The notes under the pieces: model-generated
Seen by the model: only the letters and a program-made list of their open reading frames with translations
Told to the model about the DNA's origin: nothing
Databases searched by the model: none
Source of the DNA: JACTMI01 sp964618415
Lineage (GTDB): Bacteria > Acidobacteriota > Thermoanaerobaculia > Multivoradales > JAGPDF01
NCBI GenBank assembly: GCA_964618415.1
Contig: CAZUAT010000072.1
Span: 1-13,468, forward strand
Direction of reading: 5' to 3'
Length of the DNA: 13,468 bases
Made by a program: the position numbers and the translations under genes
Part shown: positions 1-12,476 of the stretch, piece after piece
How the letters are laid out: each line of letters starts with the position of its first letter
Numbering within the stretch: the stretch's first letter is position 1

Positions 1-208
1 CTAACTCTGAATTCTGCTGCAGCTGTTGGGGGTGCAGAGAGATGGCAACGTGGCGAAAGATGCCGTATAGCGTTGTGGGGGGAGGGGGCTATGGGCGGGC
101 ATAAGTGGCCTGAAATCCGTCGGATCCGTAGAGTACATTCCGGTTTGCTGAGAGGTCAAACGTGCCGTTTTCTGTCGCATAGCGCGGCGGGGATTGGGTT
201 GGGTGCGG
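1..208. other. Gene-free left flank of the integron integrase
   Basis: I see no convincing gene here. The first 180 bases are about 55% GC by my count, clearly lower than the coding DNA to the right. Short symmetric words occur at 115-129: ATCCG-T-CGGAT, the palindrome CGGATCCG, and ATCCGT twice. The window opens with CTAAC, which on the minus strand reads GTTAG, the first five bases of the integron core site GTTRRRY; the remaining bases lie outside the window. The stretch lies beyond the 3' end of intI, where an inverted-type integron would carry its attI and cassettes, but no attC fold or cassette ORF can be shown. Confidence 0.5.
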
Positions 209-1195
209 TCACAGGTCGTCGGCGGGGCTGCGGACGCCGAGGCCGCCGCGGTTGAGGACGTGGGTGTAGATCATCGTGGTCGAGACTTCGCGGTGGCCGA
301 GGAGTTCCTGGACGGTGCGGATGTCGTAGCCGGCTTCGAGGAGGTGGGTCGCGAAGCTGTGGCGCAGGGTGTGGCAGGAGGCGGGCTTCGCGATTTCTGC
401 TTCGCGGACGGCGCGGCGGACGGCGCGCTGGATGCGGCTCTCGTGCAAGTGGTGGCGGCCGCCGCGGTCTCGTTCGGGGTCGGGCCAGAGGGTGGGTGCC
501 GGGAAGAGCCAATACCAGGGCCATTCCCGGCCGGCGTTCGGGTACTTGCGGGCGAGAGCATGCGGCAGCGCGACGCCGGGGAGGTCGGATTTCCTGTCGC
601 TGTCCCAGAGCGCGCGGGCGCGCTCGATCTGCTCGCGTAGCGGATCAACCAGACCCGCTGCGAGCATGGTACGGCGATCCTTGTCTCCCTTGCCGGAACG
701 CACGGTCACTTCACGGCGGTCGAAGTCGATGTCCTTGACGCGCAGTCGGAGGGCCTCGAGGAGGCGCAGGCCGGAGCCGTAGAGCAGCTGCGCCACGAGT
801 CGCGGCTCGCCGCGCAGCTGCGCGAACAGGCGGCGCGTCTCCTCGCGGGAGAGAACGACCGGGAGGCGCTTCGGGCGGCGAGCGCGGATGGCCGGCGGAA
901 GCTCGCCGAGATCGACGCCGAGCACCTGGCGGTAGAGAAAGAGCAGCGCGGCGAAGGCCTGGTTCTGGGTCGACGGGGCGACGCGGTCGGTGACGGCGAG
1001 GTGCGTGAGAAAGGCCGTGATGTCGGCGACACCGAGTTCGCGCGGGTAGCGCAGGCCGTGGAATCGCACGAAGCGGCGTACCCAGTTCGCGTAGACACTC
1101 TCCGTGCGGGGTGAAAGCCGGCGGCGGCGGGCTTCGAGACGGAGGCGATCCAGCAGGCGGGGCGTCGGGGTCGGCACAGCGGTTGTGTCTTCCAT
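209..1195 (-). CDS. intI: Integron integrase, tyrosine recombinase (IntI)
   Basis: This 328-residue site-specific recombinase of the integron type would catalyse attI x attC cassette insertion and excision. The N-terminal SAM-like core-binding domain covers about residues 12-95 and the catalytic domain about 110-320. The full catalytic set is visible: R144 (GSGLRLLE), K169 (SGKGDKDR), H275 and R278 (CHTLRHS), H301 (LLGH) and nucleophile Y310 (TTMIYTHV). These lie two positions before the corresponding IntI1 residues. The insertion that separates integron integrases from XerC/D is present at about 208-233 (ALARKYPN, EWPWYWLFPA), and the tail GGLGVRSP is typical of the family. The ATG at 1195 has no clear Shine-Dalgarno sequence. 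It is divergent from lexA across 136 bp that contain a likely SOS operator. No cassette lies on the lexA side; any array would be beyond the left edge. The family call is secure; activity is inferred from intact residues. Confidence 0.95.
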   Translation of the reverse strand: MEDTTAVPTPTPRLLDRLRLEARRRRLSPRTESVYANWVRRFVRFHGLRYPRELGVADITAFLTHLAVTDRVAPSTQNQAFAALLFLYRQVLGVDLGELPPAIRARRPKRLPVVLSREETRRLFAQLRGEPRLVAQLLYGSGLRLLEALRLRVKDIDFDRREVTVRSGKGDKDRRTMLAAGLVDPLREQIERARALWDSDRKSDLPGVALPHALARKYPNAGREWPWYWLFPAPTLWPDPERDRGGRHHLHESRIQRAVRRAVREAEIAKPASCHTLRHSFATHLLEAGYDIRTVQELLGHREVSTTMIYTHVLNRGGLGVRSPADDL

Positions 1196-1258
1196 AGCCG
1201 AGAAAGACGCGGTGACGGGGTGCCGATCTCGCAGGTATCTGCTTCTCCCCCGCCGCGC

Positions 1259-1287
1259 TTGACAAGACAGTCATATGTCTGTTTTCC
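1259..1287 (+). promoter_or_regulatory. Candidate lexA-imuA-imuB-dnaE2 promoter
   Basis: A perfect -35 hexamer TTGACA is at 1259-1264. A 17-bp spacer brings the -10 position to 1282-1287 (TTTTCC), which is a weak match. The spacer is filled by the candidate LexA operator, the expected layout for repression by promoter occlusion. The predicted transcript would start about 40 bp before the lexA ATG at 1332. On the opposite strand TTGTCA (1265-1260) could be a -35 for intI with a poor -10 about 17-18 bp further on. The assignment rests on base matches only. Confidence 0.5.
1265..1282. promoter_or_regulatory. Candidate LexA operator (SOS box) shared by intI and lexA
   Basis: Two overlapping inverted repeats can be read: AGACA-N6-TGTCT (1265-1269 with 1276-1280 by my indexing, ±1) and ACAG-N8-CTGT (1267-1270 with 1279-1282), around CATATG. 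It is neither the E. coli CTGT-N8-ACAG box nor the GAAC-N4-GTTC type. It lies in the spacer of the lexA promoter, about 50 bp before lexA and 70 bp before intI, the usual place for an autoregulated LexA site. Position and symmetry are seen; binding is inferred. Confidence 0.55.
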
Positions 1288-1331
1288 TCCCGGGTGGAGC
1301 CGGTGAGGCTCGGAGAGCGAGGCAGAGCACG

Positions 1332-1973
1332 ATGGCGCATACCCCCCCTGGAGAGACGCGCGAGCGGGTGTTTCGGTACGTGCGCGACCGGCTGCTGGCC
1401 GGGGAGCCGCCGACGGTGCGGGAAGTGCAGGTGCGGTTCGGGTTCCGGGCGGTCGAGTCGGCGCGGCAGCAGCTGGCGGCACTGGTGGCCGAGGGGCGGC
1501 TGGTGCGCGAAGAGGGCAAGGCGCGCGGCTATCGGCTCCCCGACCCCGGAGTGGCGGCGCGGGTCCTGGTGCCGCTGCTCGGGCGGGTGGCGGCCGGCGG
1601 GCTGCGTGAAGCGATCGAAGAGCCGCGCGGCTACCTGGCCATCGAGAGCCGGCGGCCGGCCGACGAGCTGCTGGCCCTCGAAGTCGAAGGCGAAAGCATG
1701 ACCGGGGCCGGGATCCTGCCCGGCGACATCGTCATCGTGCGGCGCCAGAGCGCCGCCGAACCGGGCGAGATCGTCGTCGCGCTCGTTGACGGCGAAGCCA
1801 CCGTCAAGCGCCTCGTGCGGCGGCGCGGACAGTGGATCCTGCAGCCCGAGAACCCCGCCCACGCGCCGATCGTGCCGCCGCAGCGCGACCTGCGCCTGGT
1901 CGGCAAAGTGATCGAAGTGCGGCGCTACCTCGAAGACCGACGCGGCGAAGGTCCGCCCCGCCTCCAAGCATGA
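1332..1973 (+). CDS. lexA: LexA-type SOS repressor, S24 self-cleaving
   Basis: This 213-residue transcriptional repressor is inactivated by RecA-stimulated autocleavage. The N-terminal winged helix is about residues 8-70 (PPTVREVQVRFGFRA through GYRLPD). The cleavage site is Ala88-Gly89 in GRVAAGGL. The catalytic dyad is S122 (EGESMTGAG) and K159 (EATVKRL), as in functional LexA. The ATG at 1332 is preferred over the ATG at 1275 because GAGG at 1319-1322 is correctly spaced before it and the upstream ATG lies inside the putative operator. The recognition helix (VESARQQLAAL) differs from that of E. coli LexA (SPNAAEEHLKAL), so a different operator is expected. Leading an imuA-imuB-dnaE2 cassette, it resembles the dedicated LexA2 repressors of such cassettes; a second lexA may exist elsewhere. 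It probably represses itself, the mutasome genes and perhaps intI. Confidence 0.93.
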   Translation: MAHTPPGETRERVFRYVRDRLLAGEPPTVREVQVRFGFRAVESARQQLAALVAEGRLVREEGKARGYRLPDPGVAARVLVPLLGRVAAGGLREAIEEPRGYLAIESRRPADELLALEVEGESMTGAGILPGDIVIVRRQSAAEPGEIVVALVDGEATVKRLVRRRGQWILQPENPAHAPIVPPQRDLRLVGKVIEVRRYLEDRRGEGPPRLQA

Positions 1974-1988
1974 GATGGGAAGCGTGAG

Positions 1989-2764
1989 ATGNNNNNNNNN
2001 NNNNNNNNNNNNNNNNNNNNNNNNNNNNNNNNNNNNNNNNNNNNNNNNNNNNNNNNNNNNNNNNNNNNNNNNNNNNNNNNNNNNNNNNNNNCGAACACGT
2101 CGCGCCGGCCGTGCGCTGGCTGCCGCAGCGCACGACCGGTGTCGAGCGCGCGAGCTGGAGCCTGCCCGGCCTCACCGGGCGGCTGATCGAACTGTCCGGA
2201 CACGGCGCCTCGGCCGCCCTGTCGCTCGCCTTCTCACTCGTGCTCGACGCCCAGCGGCGGGGCGAGAGCGTCGCCTGGATTGCCTGCCACGGCTCGAGCT
2301 TCTTTCCCCCCGACGCCGCCGCCGGCGGAATCGACCTGGCGCGCCTGCCGGTCGTCTTCGCGCCCGATCCCCCGGCCGCCGCGCGCGCCGGCGAACGGCT
2401 CCTGCGCTCGGGCGGCTTCGGCCTCGTGGTGATCGACCTGATCTGCCCGACCCGATCGACAGCGGACGCCCCGACCGCTGCGGCCCGGGCCCGGCCTCCC
2501 GCGGCCCCGCCGCAGCCGCTCCTCGCCCGCCTCGCCGGCCTGGCCGATCGCCACGACGCCCTGGTCGTCGTGCTCACCGACAAAGCGGCCGAGCGGCCCT
2601 CCCTGGGAGCGCCCGTCTCGCTGCGGGCGGCAGCCACCCGCCTCACTCCCCTGCCGCCGCAGCGCCCCGGGCGCTACGCCTGCCGGCTCGAAGCGATCAA
2701 GGACAAGCGGCGCGCGCCGGGCTGGAGCCACGAAGAGTTCCGGCTCGGCCCGCCCGGCCTGTGA
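1989..2764 (+). CDS. imuA: ImuA, RecA-like mutasome accessory protein (interrupted by assembly gap)
   Basis: The ATG at 1989, with GGGAAG just upstream and 15 bp after the lexA stop, is the likely start, but 100 N follow after three bases. Readable coding sequence resumes near 2093 and ends at TGA 2762-2764, so true length and frame through the gap are unknown. The visible 220 or so residues form a RecA-like core: beta strand and degenerate P-loop position (RLIELSGHGASAAL, no GKT/S lysine), a strand VAWIACHGSSFF, and a Walker-B-like strand (FGLVVIDLICP). An Arg/Lys-rich C-terminal part contains EAIKDKRRAPGW. Loss of the P-loop lysine is common in ImuA/SulA-like proteins. It sits between lexA and imuB, 10 bp before imuB. 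ImuA supports ImuB and DnaE2 in damage-induced mutagenesis. Context makes the identity firm even though the N-terminus is missing. Confidence 0.85.
1992..2091. other. Scaffold gap of 100 N
   Basis: Exactly 100 N occupy the 5' part of imuA. A round 100 usually marks a gap of unknown size, so downstream coordinates are nominal and the imuA reading frame cannot be followed across it. The first ATG before the gap and the coding frame after it are not in phase over exactly 100 bases, which supports a true size other than 100. Confidence 0.97.
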
Positions 2765-2774
2765 AGCCTCTCCC

Positions 2775-4361
2775 GTGTTTCGTCTCGCCTGCGCCCACGT
2801 GCCGGCGCTGCCGCTGCAGCTCCTGCTCACCCGCCACCCCGAATGGACCGGACGGCCCGCCGCGGTCGTCGACCGCGACACCCCGCAGGGCCGGATCCTT
2901 CAGGTCGACGCCCGGGCGCGGCGGCGCCGGATCGTCCCCGGCATGCGCTACGGCGCCGCGCTCGCCCTCGACGGCGGCCTGGTGGCCGGCGTCGTCGAAC
3001 CGGCCGAGGTCGAGGCGGCCGTCGCCGACCTCGTGCGACGGCTGCTCACCCTGACCCCCGGCGTCGAACCGGCGGCCGGCGAACCCGGCCTGTTCTTCCT
3101 CGACGCCGCGGGCCTGCACCGCCTCTGGCCGTCGATGCGCGCCTGGGCCGACGCGGTCCTCGCGGCGCTCGAGCGGCCGGCGGCCGACAGCGGGAACGCG
3201 TCGGACGCAGATCCGGCCCGGCGCCCGCTCACCTGCCGCGCCACCGCGGTGACCGTCGGCTTCACCCGCTTCGGCACCTGGGCCACTGCCCGCACCGCGC
3301 GGGGCGTCGTCCTGTTTGCCGACCCGGCCGCCGAGCGGCGCGCCGCCGGCCAGGTGCCGCTGGCGCGGCTGGGGATCGATCCCGACCTGGGCGCCGCCCT
3401 CGACCGGCTCGGCGTCGTCACCGTCGACGACCTCGCCCGGCTGCCCGAAGGGGGCCTCGCCGAACGGTTCGGCGCCGCGGCCCTGCGCCTCCACCGCCTC
3501 GCCTCCGACGCGCTCGCCGAACCGCTCACCCCCGAGCGGCCGCGCGAAGCGCTCGCCGCGCAGACCGAACTCGAGGCGCCGGACGACGACGCGCTGCGCC
3601 TGCTCTTCCTGGCCAAGCGGCTGCTCGATCCGCTGCTGACCGAACTCGAGCGGCGCGGCGAACTGCTGGTGGCGCTCACCCTCACCCTGCAGCTGGAAGA
3701 CGGCAGCCGGCGGCGCGAGCGACTCGCCCCCGCGCGGCCGACCCGCGACGGCGCGCAGCTGCTCGAACTCGTCCGCCTGCGCCTCGAGCAGCTCGCCCTG
3801 CCGACCCGCGTCGAACAGGTGCGCATCGAGGCCGACAGCGCCGCCCCCGAGGGGGGCCAGCTCGACCTGTTCGCCGGCAGCCGGCGCGACGCGGAAGCCG
3901 CCGGGCGGGCGCTGGCGCGGCTGCGCGCCGAGCTGGGCGAAGCCGCCGTGGTGCGGGCGCGGCCGGCCGACCGCTGGCTGCCCGCCGGATCGTTCCTCTG
4001 GGAGCCGCTGGCCCAGCTGCCGCAGGAAGACCGTTCGCCCGCGGCGACATCGGCCGAACCGGACGCGGTGCCGCTGGTGCGGCGGATCTTCACCCGCGCG
4101 CGGCCGCTGCCCGGTCCGCCGTCCGCCGGCGATCCGCCCGCCGTACCGGCGCCGCGCTTTGCCGGCCCCTACCGCCTTTCCGGCGGCTGGTGGCGCGACG
4201 CCCTCGTCCGCGACCGCACGGAGAGGGCCCCCGACGAGCGCGCCAACGAACGCGCCAACGAACGCGACTACTACTTTGCCGAGACGGCCGGCGGCGAGCT
4301 GCGCTGGATCTACCTCGACCGGAACCGCCGGCGCTGGTTCCTGCAGGGAACCGTGACGTGA
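2775..4361 (+). CDS. imuB: ImuB, catalytically degenerate Y-family polymerase, mutasome hub
   Basis: This 528-residue DinB/Y-family homologue, usual length for ImuB, acts as the beta-clamp adaptor of the ImuABC translesion complex rather than as a polymerase. The N-terminus CAHVPALPL lacks the first catalytic Asp of Y-family enzymes. The SIDE-like motif reads FFLDAAGLHRLW, keeping D110 but with Ala in place of the catalytic Glu. The Y-family palm/fingers cover about residues 1-250 and the little-finger region about 260-370. A canonical clamp-binding motif QLDLF is at residues 362-366. The ImuB C-terminal domain occupies about 450-528 (SGGWW, RDYYF, RRRWFLQG). The start is GTG at 2775, 10 bp after imuA, without a clear ribosome site, suggesting coupling. 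dnaE2 begins 13 bp after its stop. Identity is firm; loss of catalysis is inferred from the missing acidic residues. Confidence 0.93.
   Translation: MFRLACAHVPALPLQLLLTRHPEWTGRPAAVVDRDTPQGRILQVDARARRRRIVPGMRYGAALALDGGLVAGVVEPAEVEAAVADLVRRLLTLTPGVEPAAGEPGLFFLDAAGLHRLWPSMRAWADAVLAALERPAADSGNASDADPARRPLTCRATAVTVGFTRFGTWATARTARGVVLFADPAAERRAAGQVPLARLGIDPDLGAALDRLGVVTVDDLARLPEGGLAERFGAAALRLHRLASDALAEPLTPERPREALAAQTELEAPDDDALRLLFLAKRLLDPLLTELERRGELLVALTLTLQLEDGSRRRERLAPARPTRDGAQLLELVRLRLEQLALPTRVEQVRIEADSAAPEGGQLDLFAGSRRDAEAAGRALARLRAELGEAAVVRARPADRWLPAGSFLWEPLAQLPQEDRSPAATSAEPDAVPLVRRIFTRARPLPGPPSAGDPPAVPAPRFAGPYRLSGGWWRDALVRDRTERAPDERANERANERDYYFAETAGGELRWIYLDRNRRRWFLQGTVT
4239..4262 (+). repeat. 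12-bp tandem duplication inside imuB
   Basis: The unit CGCGCCAACGAA occurs twice in a row, followed by a partial third copy and preceded by a degenerate one. It is in frame and adds Ala-Asn-Glu-Arg units (protein RANERANERD) in the linker just before the conserved RDYYF block. It is probably a replication-slippage product tolerated in a flexible linker. Confidence 0.8.
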
Positions 4362-4374
4362 GCGTCCTCCGGCC

Positions 4375-7437
<3,063 letters not shown>

Positions 7438-7484
7438 CCGGCCGGCCCGACCGCTCCATGCCTCAGCCGATGCGGGCCAGCCGG
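7438..7484. terminator. Possible bidirectional terminator between convergent operons
   Basis: CCGGCCGGCCCG (7438-7449) can pair with CGGGCCAGCCGG (7473-7484), a 12-bp GC stem with one mismatch and a 23-base loop. It begins right after the dnaE2 stop and overlaps the end of the convergent permease gene. There is no U-tract and the loop is long, so an intrinsic terminator is only a possibility; in such GC-rich DNA hairpins arise easily. Confidence 0.3.
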
Positions 7485-8286
7485 CGGATCGCGATGCCGC
7501 CGCAGATCACGGTGACCCCCGCCAGCACGGCGAGGGCCAACGCCGGCGGGACGAACTGGAACTGCTCGACGCCCCCGGCCGCCAGCGCCGCCTGGTTCAG
7601 GTGGAACGCCGGCCAGACGATTACGAACCGCTCGAGCCAGTCCGGCAGCGGAATGAACAGCCCCGACAGCCAGATCTGCGGCAGGAAGACGAGGTTACCC
7701 CAGGCTGGCGCGGCCGCACCCGAGACGAGCGTGCCGAGCAGCAGTCCGATCGCCGCGAACGGAATCGTGCCGACGACGAGCGTGCCCACCATCGCCGCCA
7801 CCTGCCCGGCCGACACCGTGAGCTTGCCGGCGGCGAGCGCCGCCACCGCGACGAGGACGACCGCCAGCCCGCCGATCGCCATCGCCATCACGACCTTGGC
7901 GACGATGGTGGCGCCCGGCGGCAGCGGCCGCGCGCGTTTGAGCTGCAGCAGGTTGCCGTCGCGCTCCCCGGCCAGGATCGAGCTCGCGAAGATGCCCGGC
8001 ATCATCGTGGCGAGTACGGAGAAGCCGGAGAACAGGTAGTCGGCGATCGCGGCGCCGAACTCGCCCTTGGCTCCGGCGTCGCCGATGATCACCACGCCGA
8101 ATAGCAGGTAGATCGCCAGCGGGACGAGCAGGAACGGGATCGCAAAGCCCGGATTGCGCAGCGTCGCGATCGTCTCGTACTTCGCCTCGCTCCAGTACGC
8201 GAAGGCGACCCGGCCGAGCGGCAGCGGCGCGCGCTCGGCGGCAAACGGGGCCGGCGCAGCGCCGGCCGGACTGGCTGAAAGCGGAT

Positions 8287-8290
<4 letters not shown>
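7463..8290 (-). CDS. ABC-2 type transporter permease (partner of the fusion ATPase)
   Basis: This 275-residue integral membrane protein has the ABC-2 export-permease pattern. After a cytoplasmic N-terminus of about 45 residues come roughly six hydrophobic spans: FAIPFLLVPLAIYLLFGVVI (about 49-68), a span around FSVLATMMPGIFA, two long spans around VVMAMAIGGLAVVLVAVA and VAAMVGTLVVGTIPFAAIG, one near NLVFLPQIWLSGLFIP, and a last near 245-268. The motif ILAGERDGNLLQLKRARPLP after span 2 is the typical ABC-2 cytoplasmic coupling segment. The ATG at 8290 overlaps the stop of the upstream fusion gene by ATGA, with GGAGGT close before it. The immediate coupling makes it the probable membrane partner of that ATPase. 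The substrate is unknown. Confidence 0.88.
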
Positions 8291-10440
<2,150 letters not shown>

Positions 10441-10462
10441 GACAGGGTACCTTTCGAGTGAC

Positions 10463-11152
10463 TCAGGCGACGTCGCGGCGCCGCGTCGACAGCCAGAGGG
10501 CGACCGCCAAGGCGGTCAAGATCCAGACCGCTTCGATGCCCAGCAGTGTCCGCAGCTCCGGGCTCCACGTGGCGGTCGCCGCCCCGGCGCCGTCCGCGAC
10601 GCCGGGCAGCCGTCCCAGGTGCACCAGGAACGGCGTGACCGCCACGTTGGTGACCAGGATGCCGGCGACCGCCCAGAGCTCGGAGTTCGACGCCGCCACG
10701 ACAGCCGTCAGCGTCGCGAAGTTGCCGAGCAGGAAACCCATCACCGCGACGAAGAACGGCAGCGACCCCGACGGCCGGCCCGAGGCGGCGGTCAGCACGA
10801 CCACGCCCAGGGTGAGCGTCAGCCAGGGCAGCAGATAGGTCAGCCAGGCCGCGGTCAGCTTGGCGACCGCATAGCCGCCGGGGCTGATCGGCAGGCTGAG
10901 CACGAACAGGCGCGAGCGATCCTGGCGCTCGCGAAAAATGCCGAGCATCGGCACCAGGATGCCGAAGGTGATGAGGGCGGTCAGGTAGAGCAGGAAGCCG
11001 AGGTCGAGGCCGGACTCCTCCCCGCCCGCACCGCGACCGGTGAGAGCGAGCGCGAGGACGCCGGCGACGACCGCTCCGCTCATCAGCCAGCGATGCAGGT
11101 AGAGGTCCTTGGCGATCAGCCGGCCGAGGATGGACGGGCGCGAGACGGTCAT
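10463..11152 (-). CDS. ABC-2 type membrane permease subunit
   Basis: This 229-residue protein has about six transmembrane spans (near residues 25-42, 50-70, 100-128, 132-155, 160-180 and 205-223). The segment FRERQDRSRLFVLSLPISPGGY after span 2 is the soluble coupling region of ABC-2 permeases. Its ATG at 11152 overlaps the stop of the upstream ATPase by ATGA, and AAGGAG sits 8 bp before it (11161-11166), the clearest ribosome site in the operon. The ATPase-permease pair resembles the YtrB/YtrC-D type of small exporter associated with GntR regulators. The next gene, the fusion, starts 22 bp after its stop. The substrate cannot be told from sequence. Confidence 0.85.
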   Translation of the reverse strand: MTVSRPSILGRLIAKDLYLHRWLMSGAVVAGVLALALTGRGAGGEESGLDLGFLLYLTALITFGILVPMLGIFRERQDRSRLFVLSLPISPGGYAVAKLTAAWLTYLLPWLTLTLGVVVLTAASGRPSGSLPFFVAVMGFLLGNFATLTAVVAASNSELWAVAGILVTNVAVTPFLVHLGRLPGVADGAGAATATWSPELRTLLGIEAVWILTALAVALWLSTRRRDVA

Positions 11153-12060
11153 GACGAGCGCTCCTTGCGGCCGCGCATCACCGCGGCGACGAAGATCTCC
11201 TCGAGCGTCAGGCGATGGATGTCGCTCACGCGGACTCCCGCCTGCGCGAGCTGTGCGGGCAGCTCCGGGCGCCAGGCGTCGACGGTCAGGGCGGCCAGCC
11301 GGCCGCTGCGCGTGACGGCTGCGACGCCGGGCACGGCTCCGAGGTCGGGCCCGGTACCTTCTGGCAGCTCGACGTCGAGCCGGCGCCAGCGGTCGAGAAA
11401 CGCCTCCTTGTCGTCGACGCCGACCAGCCGGCCGCGGTCGAGGAAGGCGATCCGGTCCGAGATCTGCTCGACGTCGCGCGTGTGGTGGGACGAGAAGAGG
11501 ATCGACCGGCGCTCGTCGCGCAGCACGTCGGTCAGCTCGGCCAGCAGCTCGTGACGGGCGACCGGGTCGAGTCCGGCGGTCGGCTCATCGAGCACCAGCA
11601 GGCGCGGCCGCCGCGCCAGCGCCAGCAGCATCAGCATCTTGACCTGCTCCCCGCGCGACAGCGCCCCGGCGCGCTGCTCCGGGTGCAGGTCGAACCGCTC
11701 GAGCAGCGCCCGCGCGTACGGCTCGTCCCACTCGGGGTAGATCGCGCGCACGAAGGCGAGGTGCCAGGCGAGCGTCGCGCCGCTGAACAGCCGCATCTCC
11801 TCGCTGACGAAGCCGACGTCGCGCTTGGCGGCGACCTCGCCCGCCGGCATGCGGTGCCCCAGCAGCTCGACCTCGCCCGCGTCGGGCTGCACCAGCCCCA
11901 TCAGGATCCGGATCGTGGTCGACTTGCCGGCCCCGTTGGGGCCGACAAAGCCGAGGACCTGGCCCGGCTCGAGCCGGAGCGACAGATCCTCGAGCGCAAA
12001 GTATCGGTACCGTTTGCTGATGCCGCGCAGCTCGAACGCTGCGCTCTGCTCGCCGCTCAT
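11149..12060 (-). CDS. ABC transporter ATP-binding protein, YtrB-like
   Basis: This 303-residue cytoplasmic ATPase carries Walker A GPNGAGKST (40-48), signature LSRGEQ (134-139), Walker B LLVLDEPTAGLD (D158, E159) and H-loop SSHH (H192). The usual Q-loop glutamine position reads FVSEEM (S86, E87, E88), a variant common in the YtrB-type branch linked to GntR regulators. The last 85 residues or so form the extra C-terminal domain seen in ABC-2 ATPases (PELPAQLAQAGVRVSDI, TLEEIFVA). The ATG at 12060 overlaps the gntR stop by ATGA, and its own stop overlaps the permease start in the same way, so the three genes are translated as a unit. It should energise the adjacent permease; efflux or envelope-stress relief is the usual role of such systems. 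Confidence 0.93.
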   Translation of the reverse strand: MSGEQSAAFELRGISKRYRYFALEDLSLRLEPGQVLGFVGPNGAGKSTTIRILMGLVQPDAGEVELLGHRMPAGEVAAKRDVGFVSEEMRLFSGATLAWHLAFVRAIYPEWDEPYARALLERFDLHPEQRAGALSRGEQVKMLMLLALARRPRLLVLDEPTAGLDPVARHELLAELTDVLRDERRSILFSSHHTRDVEQISDRIAFLDRGRLVGVDDKEAFLDRWRRLDVELPEGTGPDLGAVPGVAAVTRSGRLAALTVDAWRPELPAQLAQAGVRVSDIHRLTLEEIFVAAVMRGRKERSS

Positions 12061-12461
12061 GGCTCCCCCGCCTCGTCTGCCAGGCCGTGCTCACGGGCGA
12101 CCTCGCGCAGGCGCGCCGCCAGCCGGCCGGTCGACCAGCCGAGTTCGGCGGCAACGGCGGCTCCGGCGGCCAGGTGCGTGTCGAGTTCGCGCTCGCGCAG
12201 GTCGCGGGCCGCCCGCACGTCCTCGGCGACGAACGTGCCGCGACCCTGGCGGGTGACGATCAGCCCCTCGTGCTCGAGTTCGAAGAACGCCCGCTTGACG
12301 GTGATCACGCTGACCCGCGTCGCCGCGGCCAGGGCCCGGATCGACGGGATCTCCTGGCCGGGCACCCAGTCTCCGACCGCGATCCGCCGGCGGATCTGCT
12401 CGGCGATCTGCAGATACATCGGCCGCGGATCGGCCTGGGAAATGGTCAGTCCAGTGTGCAT
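12057..12461 (-). CDS. GntR-family transcriptional regulator, YtrA subfamily
   Basis: This 134-residue repressor has an N-terminal winged helix (about 12-80: PMYLQIAEQIRRRIAVG, PSIRALAAATRVSVITVKRA, GLIVTRQGRGTFVAE) and a short two-helix C-terminal tail without a large effector domain, the hallmark of the YtrA branch, whose members sit before ABC genes and repress them. I use the ATG at 12461 because the longer frame starts with a GTG at 12482 inside the -10/operator region. From the predicted -10 (12474-12479) transcription would begin about six bases before this ATG, so the message may be nearly leaderless; Met15 (ATG at 12419) is the other possible start. It is the first gene of the five-gene ABC operon and probably autoregulated through the inverted repeat at its start. 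Confidence 0.9.
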   Translation of the reverse strand: MHTGLTISQADPRPMYLQIAEQIRRRIAVGDWVPGQEIPSIRALAAATRVSVITVKRAFFELEHEGLIVTRQGRGTFVAEDVRAARDLRERELDTHLAAGAAVAAELGWSTGRLAARLREVAREHGLADEAGEP

Positions 12462-12476
12462 ATCAACATGCACACT
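12453..12476. promoter_or_regulatory. Operator for the GntR/YtrA-type regulator
   Basis: This is a perfect 9-bp inverted repeat, AGTGTGCAT (12453-12461) and ATGCACACT (12468-12476), with a 6-bp spacer. It abuts the predicted -10 box and covers the likely transcription and translation start of gntR. The adjacent ACACTAT is doubled in tandem (12472-12485), giving an extra half-site. Position and symmetry fit autorepression by a YtrA-type dimer; binding is not shown. Confidence 0.75.

Noticed and set aside
1..31. CTAAC...GTTGG as a mini attC
   Set aside because: The arms are only about 20 bases apart, the stem is imperfect, and no L-box pair or extrahelical bases can be found.
198..204. GTTGGGT next to the intI stop as an integron core site
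   Set aside because: It matches GTTRRRY, but it is a short word in a G-rich run, on the strand opposite to that needed for cassettes on the left, with no paired RYYYAAC.
1275..1331. Upstream ATG extending lexA by 19 residues
   Set aside because: It lies within the putative operator and upstream of the GAGG ribosome site; the ATG at 1332 fits LexA length and alignment.
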